Assembly: GCA_050290225.1 (NCBI GenBank)
Contig: JBNKHG010000026.1
Coordinates: 124,001 to 188,000 of the forward strand
Length of the DNA stretch: 64,000 nucleotides
Direction of reading: 5' to 3'
From: JBNKHG01 sp050290225
GTDB taxonomy: Bacteria > Pseudomonadota > Gammaproteobacteria > Pseudomonadales > Cellvibrionaceae
Positions 8,494-16,289 of this stretch are shown one piece after another; position 1 is the stretch's first letter; each line of letters begins with the position of its first letter. The notes below the pieces were generated by a model. It was given only the letters and a program-made list of their open reading frames with translations, did not search any database and was not told where the DNA came from. The translations under genes and the position numbers were made by a program.

Positions 8494-9219
8494 ATGTCCA
8501 TAATGAAAGCCCTACACCTGGCCAAGAGCTACAAGAGCCGGCGCGTCGTCATTGATGTCTCGGTAGAGGTCAGCAGCGGACAAATTGTCGGGCTTCTGGG
8601 TCCCAACGGCGCGGGGAAAACCACGTGCTTTTATATGATCGCCGGCCTGATTGCTGCAGATCGGGGCCGGGTGTTAATCGATGAACAGGACCTCACCCGC
8701 CTGCCCATGCACGGTCGCGCTCGTGCGGGTATCGGCTACCTGCCCCAAGAGGCCTCGGTATTTCGAAAATTGTCGGTGGCGGATAATATTCTCGCCATTC
8801 TTGAAACCCGCAAAGACCTGAACCGCAAGCAGCGCTTGGAAAAACTGGAAGTGCTACTGCACGAATTTCACATAACCCATATCCGCAACAGCCGTGGCAT
8901 GGCACTGTCCGGCGGCGAGCGGCGGCGTGTAGAAATTGCTCGCGCCCTGGCCACCGACCCCAAATTTATCCTTCTCGACGAGCCCTTTGCCGGAGTGGAC
9001 CCCATATCCGTCAACGATATCAAGCACATCATCCAGCATTTGAAGGAAAGGGGAATCGGCGTGCTGATCACCGATCACAACGTGCGCGAAACACTGGACA
9101 TCTGTGAAAAAGCCTACATTGTCAGCGAAGGCCACATTATCGCCGAAGGCAGTGCCGAGGCAGTTCTCAACAATCGCCAGGTCCGGGAGGTCTACCTCGG
9201 CCAACAATTCAGCCTTTAA
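8494..9219 (+). CDS. lptB: LPS export ABC transporter ATPase LptB
   Basis: LptB (241 aa) is the cytoplasmic ATPase that powers LPS extraction by LptFG. All ABC motifs are intact: Walker A GPNGAGKTT, Q-loop GYLPQEASVFRKLSV, signature LSGGERRRVEIARAL, Walker B FILLDEPFAGVDP and the H-loop ITDHNVRETL. The N-terminus reads MSIMKALHLAKSYKSRR; the second ATG at 8503 is an alternative start, and no ribosome-binding site decides between them. rpoN follows after a 262-base gap, the usual order in this group. Confidence 0.96.
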   Translation: MSIMKALHLAKSYKSRRVVIDVSVEVSSGQIVGLLGPNGAGKTTCFYMIAGLIAADRGRVLIDEQDLTRLPMHGRARAGIGYLPQEASVFRKLSVADNILAILETRKDLNRKQRLEKLEVLLHEFHITHIRNSRGMALSGGERRRVEIARALATDPKFILLDEPFAGVDPISVNDIKHIIQHLKERGIGVLITDHNVRETLDICEKAYIVSEGHIIAEGSAEAVLNNRQVREVYLGQQFSL

Positions 9220-9292
9220 GACTCGCACATCGGTCACACCTGTTTAATTTTTAGCCTACAAAGCTGCATAAAAAACACCATCAACAGACCTG

Positions 9293-9328
9293 GACAGGCA
9301 TAATGCTTGCTTGTCAATATTGCCTGTC
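9293..9328. repeat. Inverted repeat upstream of rpoN
   Basis: GACAGGCA at 9293-9300 and its exact complement TGCCTGTC at 9321-9328 are separated by 20 bases, in the 262-base gap between lptB and rpoN, about 150 bases before the rpoN start. There is no T-run after it, so it is not an obvious terminator. It could be an operator or a leader hairpin. The rest of the gap shows nothing I can assign. Confidence 0.35.
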
Positions 9329-9481
9329 TCCTTCAGGCTGACTAAACTAGTTCCCTGGGAGGTCAATCTTACAAGGGTGCAACATCAGACCCGGACAGAC
9401 TCCCTGACTGAATTTTATGCGGGGCGTCCACAACGTCCCTTGTAGAGTGACCTCCGTACAGGGAAAATTGTTGTACCTAAG

Positions 9482-11041
9482 ATGAAACAATCACTCCAGC
9501 TCAAACTCGGCCAGCAGCTAACCATGACACCCCAGCTGCAACAGGCCATTCGCCTCCTTCAGCTATCCACACTTGACCTGCAACAGGAAATTCAGGAAGC
9601 ACTGGACTCCAATCCCATGCTGGAGGTCGCCGAGGATAGCGGCTCGTCCGAGACTGACTCCGAAGCCAATGGCGCCAATGGCGAAACTGAGTTCAACGAA
9701 GCTTCGGGCGCGGACGAAAACCCCGAACCCAGCGCCCAAGCCGGGGATGCGCAAACCAAGGAGACAACCGCCGACGACAGCGGCGAAGCAAGCGAAGGGG
9801 CAACAGCCGACAGTGAATGGAATGACGCCATCCCTGACGACCTTCCGGTCGACACCAGCTGGGATGAGGTCTACCAATCGGCGCCCTCGGGTACCAGCCT
9901 TTCCGGCCTCGATGGCGAAGATAGCGATTTTGAATCGCGTCGCGGCACGACAGAGTCGCTAAACGACCACCTGCTTTGGCAATTGAATCTCACCCCCATG
10001 TCTGACCGGGACCGAATCATTGCGATGGCCATTCTGGATGCGATCGAACCCAGCGGCATGCTCTCTTTGAGCACAGAGGATATTTTCGATGGTCTCAGGG
10101 ACAATCTGGAAGATCTGGAGGAAGACGAGGTAGTCGCCGTACTCCACCGCATCCAACAGTTCGACCCGCAGGGTGTGGCCAGCCGGAACCTGAGCGAGTG
10201 CCTGACCATCCAGCTGCGCCAACTCCCTGAAGACACGCCTTTGCTCGAAGCTGCCAAACTGGTGGCTAAAGACTACCTCCCACTGTTGGGAAGCCGTGAC
10301 TACAAACAGCTGATGCGTCGCACCAAACTCAAGGAGACTGAACTGCGCGACGTCATCAAGTTGATTCAAACCCTAAACCCACGGCCTGGAGAGCAAATCA
10401 ACAGTGGCGACACAGAATATGTGGTTCCCGACGTGTTTGTCAGCAAACGCGATGACCGCTGGATGGTCGAACTTAACGCCGATATAGCGCCAAAACTGCG
10501 CATCAATTCCGGTTACGCCTCCATGGTCAAGCGCGCCGACTCCAGCAGCGACAACACGTTCCTACGCGATAACCTGCAGGAAGCGCGCTGGTTCCTGAAG
10601 AGCCTGCAGAGCCGCAACGAGACCCTCCTGAAAGTGGCCAGTTGCATCGTGGAAAAGCAGCGTAACTTCCTCGACTATGGCGCCGAAGCCATGAAGCCCC
10701 TGGTGTTACACGATGTGGCTGAGGCAGTGGGCATGCACGAATCCACCATTTCCCGGGTTACCACACAGAAATTTATGCATACCCCCCAGGGGATCTTTGA
10801 GTTAAAGTATTTCTTCTCCAGTCATGTCAGTACTGACTCCGGCGGCGAGTGCTCGTCCACCGCCATCCGGGCAATGATCAAAAAGCTGGTGGCCGCCGAA
10901 AGTGCGAAAAAACCACTCAGCGACAGCAAGATCACCGCACTGCTGGAAGAACAGGGCATTAAGGTGGCGCGCCGAACCATTGCCAAGTATCGCGAATCAC
11001 TCGGCATTCCACCGTCGAATGAGCGCAAGCGTCTGGTGTGA
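9482..11041 (+). CDS. rpoN: RNA polymerase sigma-54 factor
   Basis: RpoN (519 aa) directs RNA polymerase to -24/-12 promoters, which need enhancer-binding activators. Region I, the Gln/Leu-rich activator-response part, is at the start (LTMTPQLQQAIRLLQLSTLD). Region II is an unusually long acidic low-complexity linker, roughly residues 50-155. The core-binding and DNA-binding parts follow, with an HTH-like stretch (VGMHESTISRVTTQKF) and the invariant RpoN box ARRTIAKYRE near the C-terminus. E. coli RpoN has 477 residues; the surplus lies in the acidic linker. hpf, ptsN, rapZ and the HPr gene follow in the canonical order. Confidence 0.97.
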   Translation: MKQSLQLKLGQQLTMTPQLQQAIRLLQLSTLDLQQEIQEALDSNPMLEVAEDSGSSETDSEANGANGETEFNEASGADENPEPSAQAGDAQTKETTADDSGEASEGATADSEWNDAIPDDLPVDTSWDEVYQSAPSGTSLSGLDGEDSDFESRRGTTESLNDHLLWQLNLTPMSDRDRIIAMAILDAIEPSGMLSLSTEDIFDGLRDNLEDLEEDEVVAVLHRIQQFDPQGVASRNLSECLTIQLRQLPEDTPLLEAAKLVAKDYLPLLGSRDYKQLMRRTKLKETELRDVIKLIQTLNPRPGEQINSGDTEYVVPDVFVSKRDDRWMVELNADIAPKLRINSGYASMVKRADSSSDNTFLRDNLQEARWFLKSLQSRNETLLKVASCIVEKQRNFLDYGAEAMKPLVLHDVAEAVGMHESTISRVTTQKFMHTPQGIFELKYFFSSHVSTDSGGECSSTAIRAMIKKLVAAESAKKPLSDSKITALLEEQGIKVARRTIAKYRESLGIPPSNERKRLV

Positions 11042-11329
11042 TTACCCGGGCGCCATACGTACGATTAACACAAGAGGCAGATGTACTGATCTGCGTCAAA
11101 GGCCCCAGAGGTCAACCCCAGAGGCCAACCATAGGAGAATATACAGACGACAGCGACGGTGTAAGATTGGCTTGTACTGCCTGGATTTACAGCCACGAAT
11201 TGGTCAGCCACGCCTACTGAGCCAGAGATTGCACGATCGCGGATTTACGCACCTTGATGACTATCGCTCGGGCGCCCGGGAGGTTTCTCTGCCGGGCGGG
11301 AGTAACAACCACAGCACGAGGAACTGCAT
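11042..11329. other. rpoN-hpf intergenic region
   Basis: This 288-base stretch has no reading frame with family likeness. It includes a short imperfect direct repeat, CCCCAGAGGTCAACC followed by CCAGAGGCCAACC near 11103-11130. A 60-codon open frame starting at 11038 has no recognisable features and is probably chance. It may hold a promoter that uncouples hpf and ptsN from rpoN. Confidence 0.4.
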
Positions 11330-11620
11330 ATGCAAATCAATATCAGCGGACACCATGTCGATCTGACCGATCCCATTAAAGACTATGTCAACAACAAACT
11401 GGAGAAACTCAGTCGACATCACGACCGAATTACCAGTACCAATGTCATACTGTCTGTTGATAAACTAATACAAAAGGCAGAGGCCTCTGTGCACGTAAGC
11501 GGCAAGGAGTTCTTTGCCAATTCGGAATCTGAAGATCTTTATGCAGCTATCGACGTACTTGCCGACAAGCTTGATCGTCAGCTAATCAAACACAAAGAAA
11601 AGATGCGTAACCACCGGTAA
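11330..11620 (+). CDS. hpf: Ribosome hibernation promoting factor, short form
   Basis: HPF (96 aa) binds the 30S decoding centre in stationary phase and promotes inactive 100S dimers. The sequence begins MQINISGHHVDLTDPIKDYV and continues through the beta-alpha-beta-beta-beta-alpha fold typical of the RaiA/HPF family, ending LIKHKEKMRNHR. It lacks the C-terminal dimerisation domain, so it is the short gammaproteobacterial form. GAGGA stands seven bases before the ATG. ptsN follows 17 bases later. Confidence 0.95.
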   Translation: MQINISGHHVDLTDPIKDYVNNKLEKLSRHHDRITSTNVILSVDKLIQKAEASVHVSGKEFFANSESEDLYAAIDVLADKLDRQLIKHKEKMRNHR

Positions 11621-11637
11621 CGCCCGCTTGGTAATCC

Positions 11638-12099
11638 ATGCAAATCCAGACATTCCTAGCCCCACGCCGTACCCTGTGCGGCGTCGAGGGTGGCAGTAAG
11701 AAACGTGTTCTCCATACACTTGCCCAACACATCGCAGACGATCTTCCAACGCTGGACGCCGATGAACTCTTTAGCCGCCTGATCGCCCGCGAACGCCTGG
11801 GGTCCACCGGACTTGGGCACGGCATCGCCATCCCTCACTGCCGGATCGAAAACTGTACGGGCACGGTAGGGGCCCTGATTACTCTTGATCAACCCGTAGA
11901 TTTTGACGCCATTGACGGCGAACCGGTTGACATTGTCTTCGCCTTGCTGGTGCCTGAAGAAGCGCATGATGACCATCTGCAAACTCTGGCCACGCTGGCC
12001 GGCCTATTCAGTGATGCGGAGTTTCGCCAGCAACTGAGAGACTGCAAGAGCGACGAAGACCTTTATCATCGGGTCATCAGTGGTGCGGAAATGGTTTGA
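11638..12099 (+). CDS. ptsN: Nitrogen-regulatory phosphotransferase enzyme IIA
   Basis: EIIA-Ntr (153 aa) is the last phosphoryl acceptor of the PTS-Ntr chain, in which phosphate passes from PtsP to NPr to PtsN; the product regulates potassium transport and other targets rather than sugar uptake. The phospho-acceptor histidine is in GLGHGIAIPHCR near residue 66, and the PTS EIIA type-2 fold is seen in VDIVFALLVPEEAHDDHLQTLA. It lies 17 bases after hpf and 175 before rapZ. Its partner NPr is encoded two genes downstream. Confidence 0.95.
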   Translation: MQIQTFLAPRRTLCGVEGGSKKRVLHTLAQHIADDLPTLDADELFSRLIARERLGSTGLGHGIAIPHCRIENCTGTVGALITLDQPVDFDAIDGEPVDIVFALLVPEEAHDDHLQTLATLAGLFSDAEFRQQLRDCKSDEDLYHRVISGAEMV

Positions 12100-12274
12100 G
12101 TATTTCCCTGTCACAGTCGTCCATTGACCGCCCAACTGACGCAGGGCAAAAAGCGAAACAACATAATCTTGTAATTTGCCTGAATTAAGGTACTTTCACT
12201 AGGTAGGCACAATCCAATCCATTGACGGCACCCGAGTTCGTGCGCCGTTTGCAAAAGGGAGCAACAGCCAACCG

Positions 12275-13141
12275 ATGCGACTGGTGATCATCAGTGGCCG
12301 ATCCGGCTCCGGCAAGAGTACCGCCCTCCATGTCCTCGAAGACGTGGGGTTTAACTGTATCGACAACTTTCCGGCCAGCCTCCTCCCCAACCTGGTAAAC
12401 GAGATAAAGAATCGGGAAGAACCCGAAGAGCAGCGCTACGCCATCAGCATCGACGCGCGTAACGCCTGGCAGAACCTGCTGCAGTTCCCACAACTCATCC
12501 GGGATACCCGGCTTCCCAATCTGCACTGCGAGGTTATTTTCCTCGACGCCCGCAGTCCGGTTTTGATAAAGCGTTTTAGCGAAACCCGCCGCAAACACCC
12601 CTTAAGCAACGAATCCATCGACCTGCGCGAGGCTATCACCCGCGAGCAGGCGTTACTGGAACCCATAGCCGATAGCGCCAGCCTGGTGATTGACACCAGT
12701 AGCCTTAATCTCCACGAATTACGGGATTTGATTAAACAGCGAGTCGTCGGTAACACCGGCCCTGGCATGGCGGTACTATTCCAGTCATTTGGATTTAAAC
12801 ACGGTGTTCCGGTAGACGCCGACTTGGTGTTCGATGTGCGCTGCCTTCCCAATCCCTACTGGAAACAGCACCTGCGCACCCAAACCGGACGAGACGCCGG
12901 CGTTATTGAGTTTATGCAGCAACAACCGGAATCCGGGGAAATGTTCAACGATATCCGCGATTATCTCAGCCATTGGCTGCCGCGGTTTGAAGCCAACAAC
13001 CGCAGCTATATCACCATTGCGATTGGCTGCACCGGTGGCCAACACCGCTCGGTTTACCTGTGCGAGGAGCTTTTGCGCCACTTCAGCGAGCACTACGGTA
13101 ATGTACAGGTGCGGCACCGGGAGCTAAAAATCGAAACCTAG
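12275..13141 (+). CDS. rapZ: RNase adapter protein RapZ
   Basis: RapZ (288 aa) is known in E. coli to bind small RNAs such as GlmZ and deliver them to RNase E, so adjusting glucosamine-6-phosphate synthesis. The N-terminal nucleotide-binding domain has Walker A GRSGSGKS at residues 8-15; the C-terminal domain has the conserved IAIGCTGGQHRSVYL. The length matches the family. The gene lies between ptsN and the HPr gene, the canonical rpoN-cluster position. The ATG follows a purine-rich AAAGGGAGCAA stretch. Confidence 0.95.
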   Translation: MRLVIISGRSGSGKSTALHVLEDVGFNCIDNFPASLLPNLVNEIKNREEPEEQRYAISIDARNAWQNLLQFPQLIRDTRLPNLHCEVIFLDARSPVLIKRFSETRRKHPLSNESIDLREAITREQALLEPIADSASLVIDTSSLNLHELRDLIKQRVVGNTGPGMAVLFQSFGFKHGVPVDADLVFDVRCLPNPYWKQHLRTQTGRDAGVIEFMQQQPESGEMFNDIRDYLSHWLPRFEANNRSYITIAIGCTGGQHRSVYLCEELLRHFSEHYGNVQVRHRELKIET

Positions 13142-13200
13142 CGCGTTTATGCTCCTGAGATCAGAACCCATTGGCCCCAGAGAACAATAATTAGAGCGAT

Positions 13201-13470
13201 ATGATAGAAGCGCAGATCACCATTATTAACAAGCTTGGATTGCACGCGCGTGCCGCCGCCAAGCTCGCCACCACCGCCGCCCATTTTGGCAGTAACATCC
13301 GCGCCGGCGTAAACGGCAAGCTGGTCGACAGCAAGAGCGTGATGTCATTGATGCTACTGGCGGCCAATCAGGGTACAGTGCTGGACATAGTGATTGATGG
13401 TGACGACGAACAGGAAGCCTATAGCGCCATTACCGGACTGATCAACGACCGCTTCGGAGAAGGCGAGTAG
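13201..13470 (+). CDS. ptsO: HPr-family phosphocarrier protein NPr
   Basis: NPr (89 aa) relays phosphate from PtsP to PtsN. The active-site histidine is in NKLGLHARAAAKL near residue 16. The serine-containing helix SVMSLMLLAANQGTVLDI is also conserved; in Gram-positive HPr the equivalent serine is a regulatory site. Length and position after rapZ match ptsO/npr of Pseudomonas and E. coli. mgtE follows after 128 bases in the same direction. Confidence 0.94.
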   Translation: MIEAQITIINKLGLHARAAAKLATTAAHFGSNIRAGVNGKLVDSKSVMSLMLLAANQGTVLDIVIDGDDEQEAYSAITGLINDRFGEGE

Positions 13471-13598
13471 GCCGCTATAGAAAGCATAAAGCGAGTAGCT
13501 AGGTAAAACGGCACGTATTGAGGTAAACTAGCGCCCCAAACTGATCGAGGCAATGCTATCTGCCGCAATAACCACAACGGGTAGTCCAACCAGTGCCG

Positions 13599-14963
13599 AT
13601 GCAACAAACCGCCGACCAACTGCACTCACAGACACAGACCCAGCTCGGCGAACTGTTTGACGCTCTCGACAGCGGCGCCTCCCCCCAGATCAAACGCCTG
13701 CTCAACGGCCTCCAACCGGTGGAAATTGCCCACCTTCTGGAATCCTCCCCCCCCCAGGCCCGCTACCTGCTGTGGCGCTGGATCGACCGAGAAATTGAAG
13801 GTGAAGTTCTGCAGGAAATGTCGGAAGACATTCAAAGTTTCTTCCTGCGCCGCATGGACACCGACGAGCTGGTCGAAATCACCGAAGGCATGGATGCGGA
13901 CGATATTGCCGATCTGCTGCAACAGCTGCCAGACCGCGTGATTCGCGAAGTCCTTGCCGCCATGACCGCCCAGGACCGCCTGCGGGTGGAATCCGTTCTC
14001 TCTCATGACGAGGACACCGCCGGCGGTTTGATGAATACCGATACCATCACCGTTCGGCCGAGATTCACTCTTGACGTAGTGCTGCGTTATTTACGCCGAC
14101 ACGATGAAATTCCCGAATCCACTGACAGTGTCATTGTCGTTAATCGCAAAGATGAATTTCTCGGACTTCTGCCCTTCAGCAAACTGCTGACCACCGACCC
14201 CAGCGTTACTGTTCGCGAAGTTATGGTGACTGATGTCGAAGCCATTCCTGCCTCCATGCCGGACAGCGAAGTGGCCAAACTGTTCGAACGCCACGACTGG
14301 ATTTCCGCCCCGGTCGTAGACGACACTGGCAAACTGCTGGGACGTATCACCATTGACGATGTGGTGGATGTTATTCGCGAAGATGCCGATCATTCCCTGA
14401 TGAGCCTCGCGGGCCTCGACGAAGAGGAAGATACCTTTGCCCCTGTTATGCGCACCACGCCACGCCGCGCAGTCTGGCTCGGCGTTAACCTGATCACCGC
14501 CATTGTAGCCTCCTCTGTGATAAATATGTTTCAGGACACTATCGACAAGGTAGTAGCCCTCGCCGTATTGATGCCAATTGTAGCGAGTATGGGGGGTGTC
14601 GCAGGCAACCAGACCCTGACGGTGGTGATTCGTGGCATCGCCCTTGGGCAAATCGGTCGCAACAACCTAAACTGGTTGTTGTCGCGAGAGTTTCGGGTCG
14701 GCATGATTAACGGACTGCTTTGGGCCTTGGTGATGGGACTGATTGCCTCGGCATGGTTTAACGATCACACAATCGCCATCATTATTGCGGCAGCCATGGT
14801 GATCAACCTGCTGACCGCCGCCCTGGCAGGCGCACTCCTGCCAGTGATGCTCAGGTCGATGAAAATCGACCCCGCACTTGCCGGGGGGGTGGCACTGACC
14901 ACCGTCACCGATGTGGTTGGTTTCTTTGCATTCCTGGGGCTGGCCACCTATTTTTACGCTTAG
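13599..14963 (+). CDS. mgtE: Magnesium transporter MgtE
   Basis: MgtE (about 454 aa) is a Mg2+-gated Mg2+ channel of the inner membrane. An N-terminal superhelical domain (residues 1-130, with DADDIADLLQQLPDR) is followed by two CBS domains (around 135-260, with TVREVMVTDVEAIPASMPD and GRITIDDVVDVI) and five C-terminal membrane segments, including the conserved pore motif MGGVAGNQTLTVVIRG and the terminal GGVALTTVTDVVGFFAFLGL. A GTG two codons upstream at 13593 is an alternative start; I saw no strong ribosome-binding site for either. Confidence 0.93.
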   Translation: MQQTADQLHSQTQTQLGELFDALDSGASPQIKRLLNGLQPVEIAHLLESSPPQARYLLWRWIDREIEGEVLQEMSEDIQSFFLRRMDTDELVEITEGMDADDIADLLQQLPDRVIREVLAAMTAQDRLRVESVLSHDEDTAGGLMNTDTITVRPRFTLDVVLRYLRRHDEIPESTDSVIVVNRKDEFLGLLPFSKLLTTDPSVTVREVMVTDVEAIPASMPDSEVAKLFERHDWISAPVVDDTGKLLGRITIDDVVDVIREDADHSLMSLAGLDEEEDTFAPVMRTTPRRAVWLGVNLITAIVASSVINMFQDTIDKVVALAVLMPIVASMGGVAGNQTLTVVIRGIALGQIGRNNLNWLLSREFRVGMINGLLWALVMGLIASAWFNDHTIAIIIAAAMVINLLTAALAGALLPVMLRSMKIDPALAGGVALTTVTDVVGFFAFLGLATYFYA

Positions 14964-15013
14964 CCCCGATTTATTCTGCCCCTGGCCTGGGCCCGGTAAC
15001 ATGTGATACCCCT

Positions 15014-15538
15014 ATGACTGAATTTGACGATCAGCCAAATCCTGATGAGGAAGAGCTGCCGAAAAGCAAAAGCCGGATCAAACGCGAAATGGAAGCGTTG
15101 CAACAGCTGGGTGCCAAGCTGGTGGAGCTCGGAGACGGACAACTGGCGCAATTGCCACTGGATGACAAACTACGCAAAGCCATAGTCGATGCCCGTGGAA
15201 TGAAACAACGGGAGGGTCGTAGGCGCCAGCTCCAATTTATCGGCAAATTGATGCGTAAAGCTGATCATGAAGCGATTGAGGAGGGCTATCGCCTCTTTAC
15301 TGAAAAGGACCGCAAAAGTGTACAGCGTCATCACCAGGTGGAGCGCTGGCGCGACCGCATCCTTGCAGAGGGAGATACCGCTTTAAACGACTTTTTCAGC
15401 GCATTTCCCCAGGCCGACCGCCAGCATTTGCGCCAGCTTCTGCGCACTGCGTTAAAGGAACAGGCTCACAACAAACCACCGGCACAAGCGCGCAAGCTGT
15501 TTCGCTATATCCGCGAACTGATGGAAGCTGATACTTGA
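15014..15538 (+). CDS. yjgA: Dual-action ribosome maturation protein DarP (DUF615)
   Basis: This 174-residue basic, helical protein is a member of the YjgA/DarP family, which associates with late 50S precursors and helps peptidyl-transferase-centre maturation. Recognisable parts are the N-terminal KSKSRIKREMEALQQLGAKL, LPLDDKLRKAIVDARGMK and the C-terminal QARKLFRYIRELMEA. In many gammaproteobacteria yjgA neighbours pmbA; here it follows mgtE and is convergent with msrB, 10 bases apart. Confidence 0.9.
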   Translation: MTEFDDQPNPDEEELPKSKSRIKREMEALQQLGAKLVELGDGQLAQLPLDDKLRKAIVDARGMKQREGRRRQLQFIGKLMRKADHEAIEEGYRLFTEKDRKSVQRHHQVERWRDRILAEGDTALNDFFSAFPQADRQHLRQLLRTALKEQAHNKPPAQARKLFRYIRELMEADT

Positions 15539-15548
15539 ACCAAAGTGC

Positions 15549-16166
15549 CTAATGCGGTGCTACGGACGAACCGGACAGTGGCTCGGCTTCGTCTAACTGA
15601 TTATCAGGCACAAACACCAAAGCCGCGGAGTTGATGCAATAACGCAACCCCGTAGGCGCGGGGCCATCGTCAAACACATGCCCCAAGTGTTCACCGCACT
15701 TGGAGAGGATTTCGGTGCGCCTCATGCCCCAGCTGAAGTCTTTCTTGAGAACAACGTTGTCCTTGTCCAGGACCTCCCAAAAACTGGGCCAACCGGTCCC
15801 CGATTTGTACTTGTGCTCTGAGCGAAACACCGGGATACGACAACCTGCTGACACATAGGTGCCTTTAGCCTTGTTATGGAGTAATTCGCCGGTAAATGCG
15901 CGCTCAGTGCCCTTTTTCCACATAATTTTATATTGCTGGGGTGACAGCAACTGTTTCCAGGTGGCCTTGGGAATTGTATTTAACCGCTCACCGTCTTTGA
16001 TCAATTGCCGGGCCTGGGCCACAGTCATGGTCTTGTCGGCAGCGAAAGAAGTGGCACTACCGATAAGGAGGCAGAATCCCAACGGCAGCAGCAGGGCACC
16101 GAACAGGGCATTACTCAAATTTCGGGAAGAACAGGCCAGAAGGCGGCTTGGGGTAAGGGCTTTCAT
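15549..16166 (-). CDS. msrB: Exported peptide-methionine (R)-S-oxide reductase
   Basis: This MsrB-type reductase (205 aa) reduces methionine-R-sulphoxide in proteins. The N-terminus has a hydrophobic export signal (ALLLPLGFCLLIGSATSFAA), so it should act in the periplasm. The catalytic cysteine is in GLRYCINSAALVF and the fold motifs GTGWPSFWEV and HLGHVFDDGP are intact. The structural zinc site, normally two CxxC pairs, is altered: the first pair reads SAGC and the second LSKC, each keeping only one cysteine. The usual resolving position (CGWPSF in E. coli) is threonine. It is convergent with yjgA and on the same strand as yhdP. Confidence 0.9.
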   Translation of the reverse strand: MKALTPSRLLACSSRNLSNALFGALLLPLGFCLLIGSATSFAADKTMTVAQARQLIKDGERLNTIPKATWKQLLSPQQYKIMWKKGTERAFTGELLHNKAKGTYVSAGCRIPVFRSEHKYKSGTGWPSFWEVLDKDNVVLKKDFSWGMRRTEILSKCGEHLGHVFDDGPAPTGLRYCINSAALVFVPDNQLDEAEPLSGSSVAPH

Positions 16167-16289
16167 GGGAATCTTCGATATCCTCTACTGTATGTGTGCC
16201 AGGTGCCGGAGCTAACCGATGCTACATTAGAAGCCCATACAAGGAATAAATTCCCTTTACTGACGATGAACTTGTTCCCCCCCAGTGTT

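Noticed and set aside
9563..9962. Open frames on both strands in the first part of rpoN
   Set aside because: They are out-of-frame translations of the GC-rich acidic linker of rpoN.
11038..11220. 60-codon plus-strand frame after rpoN
   Set aside because: No ribosome-binding site, no family likeness, and it overlaps a short repeat; probably chance.
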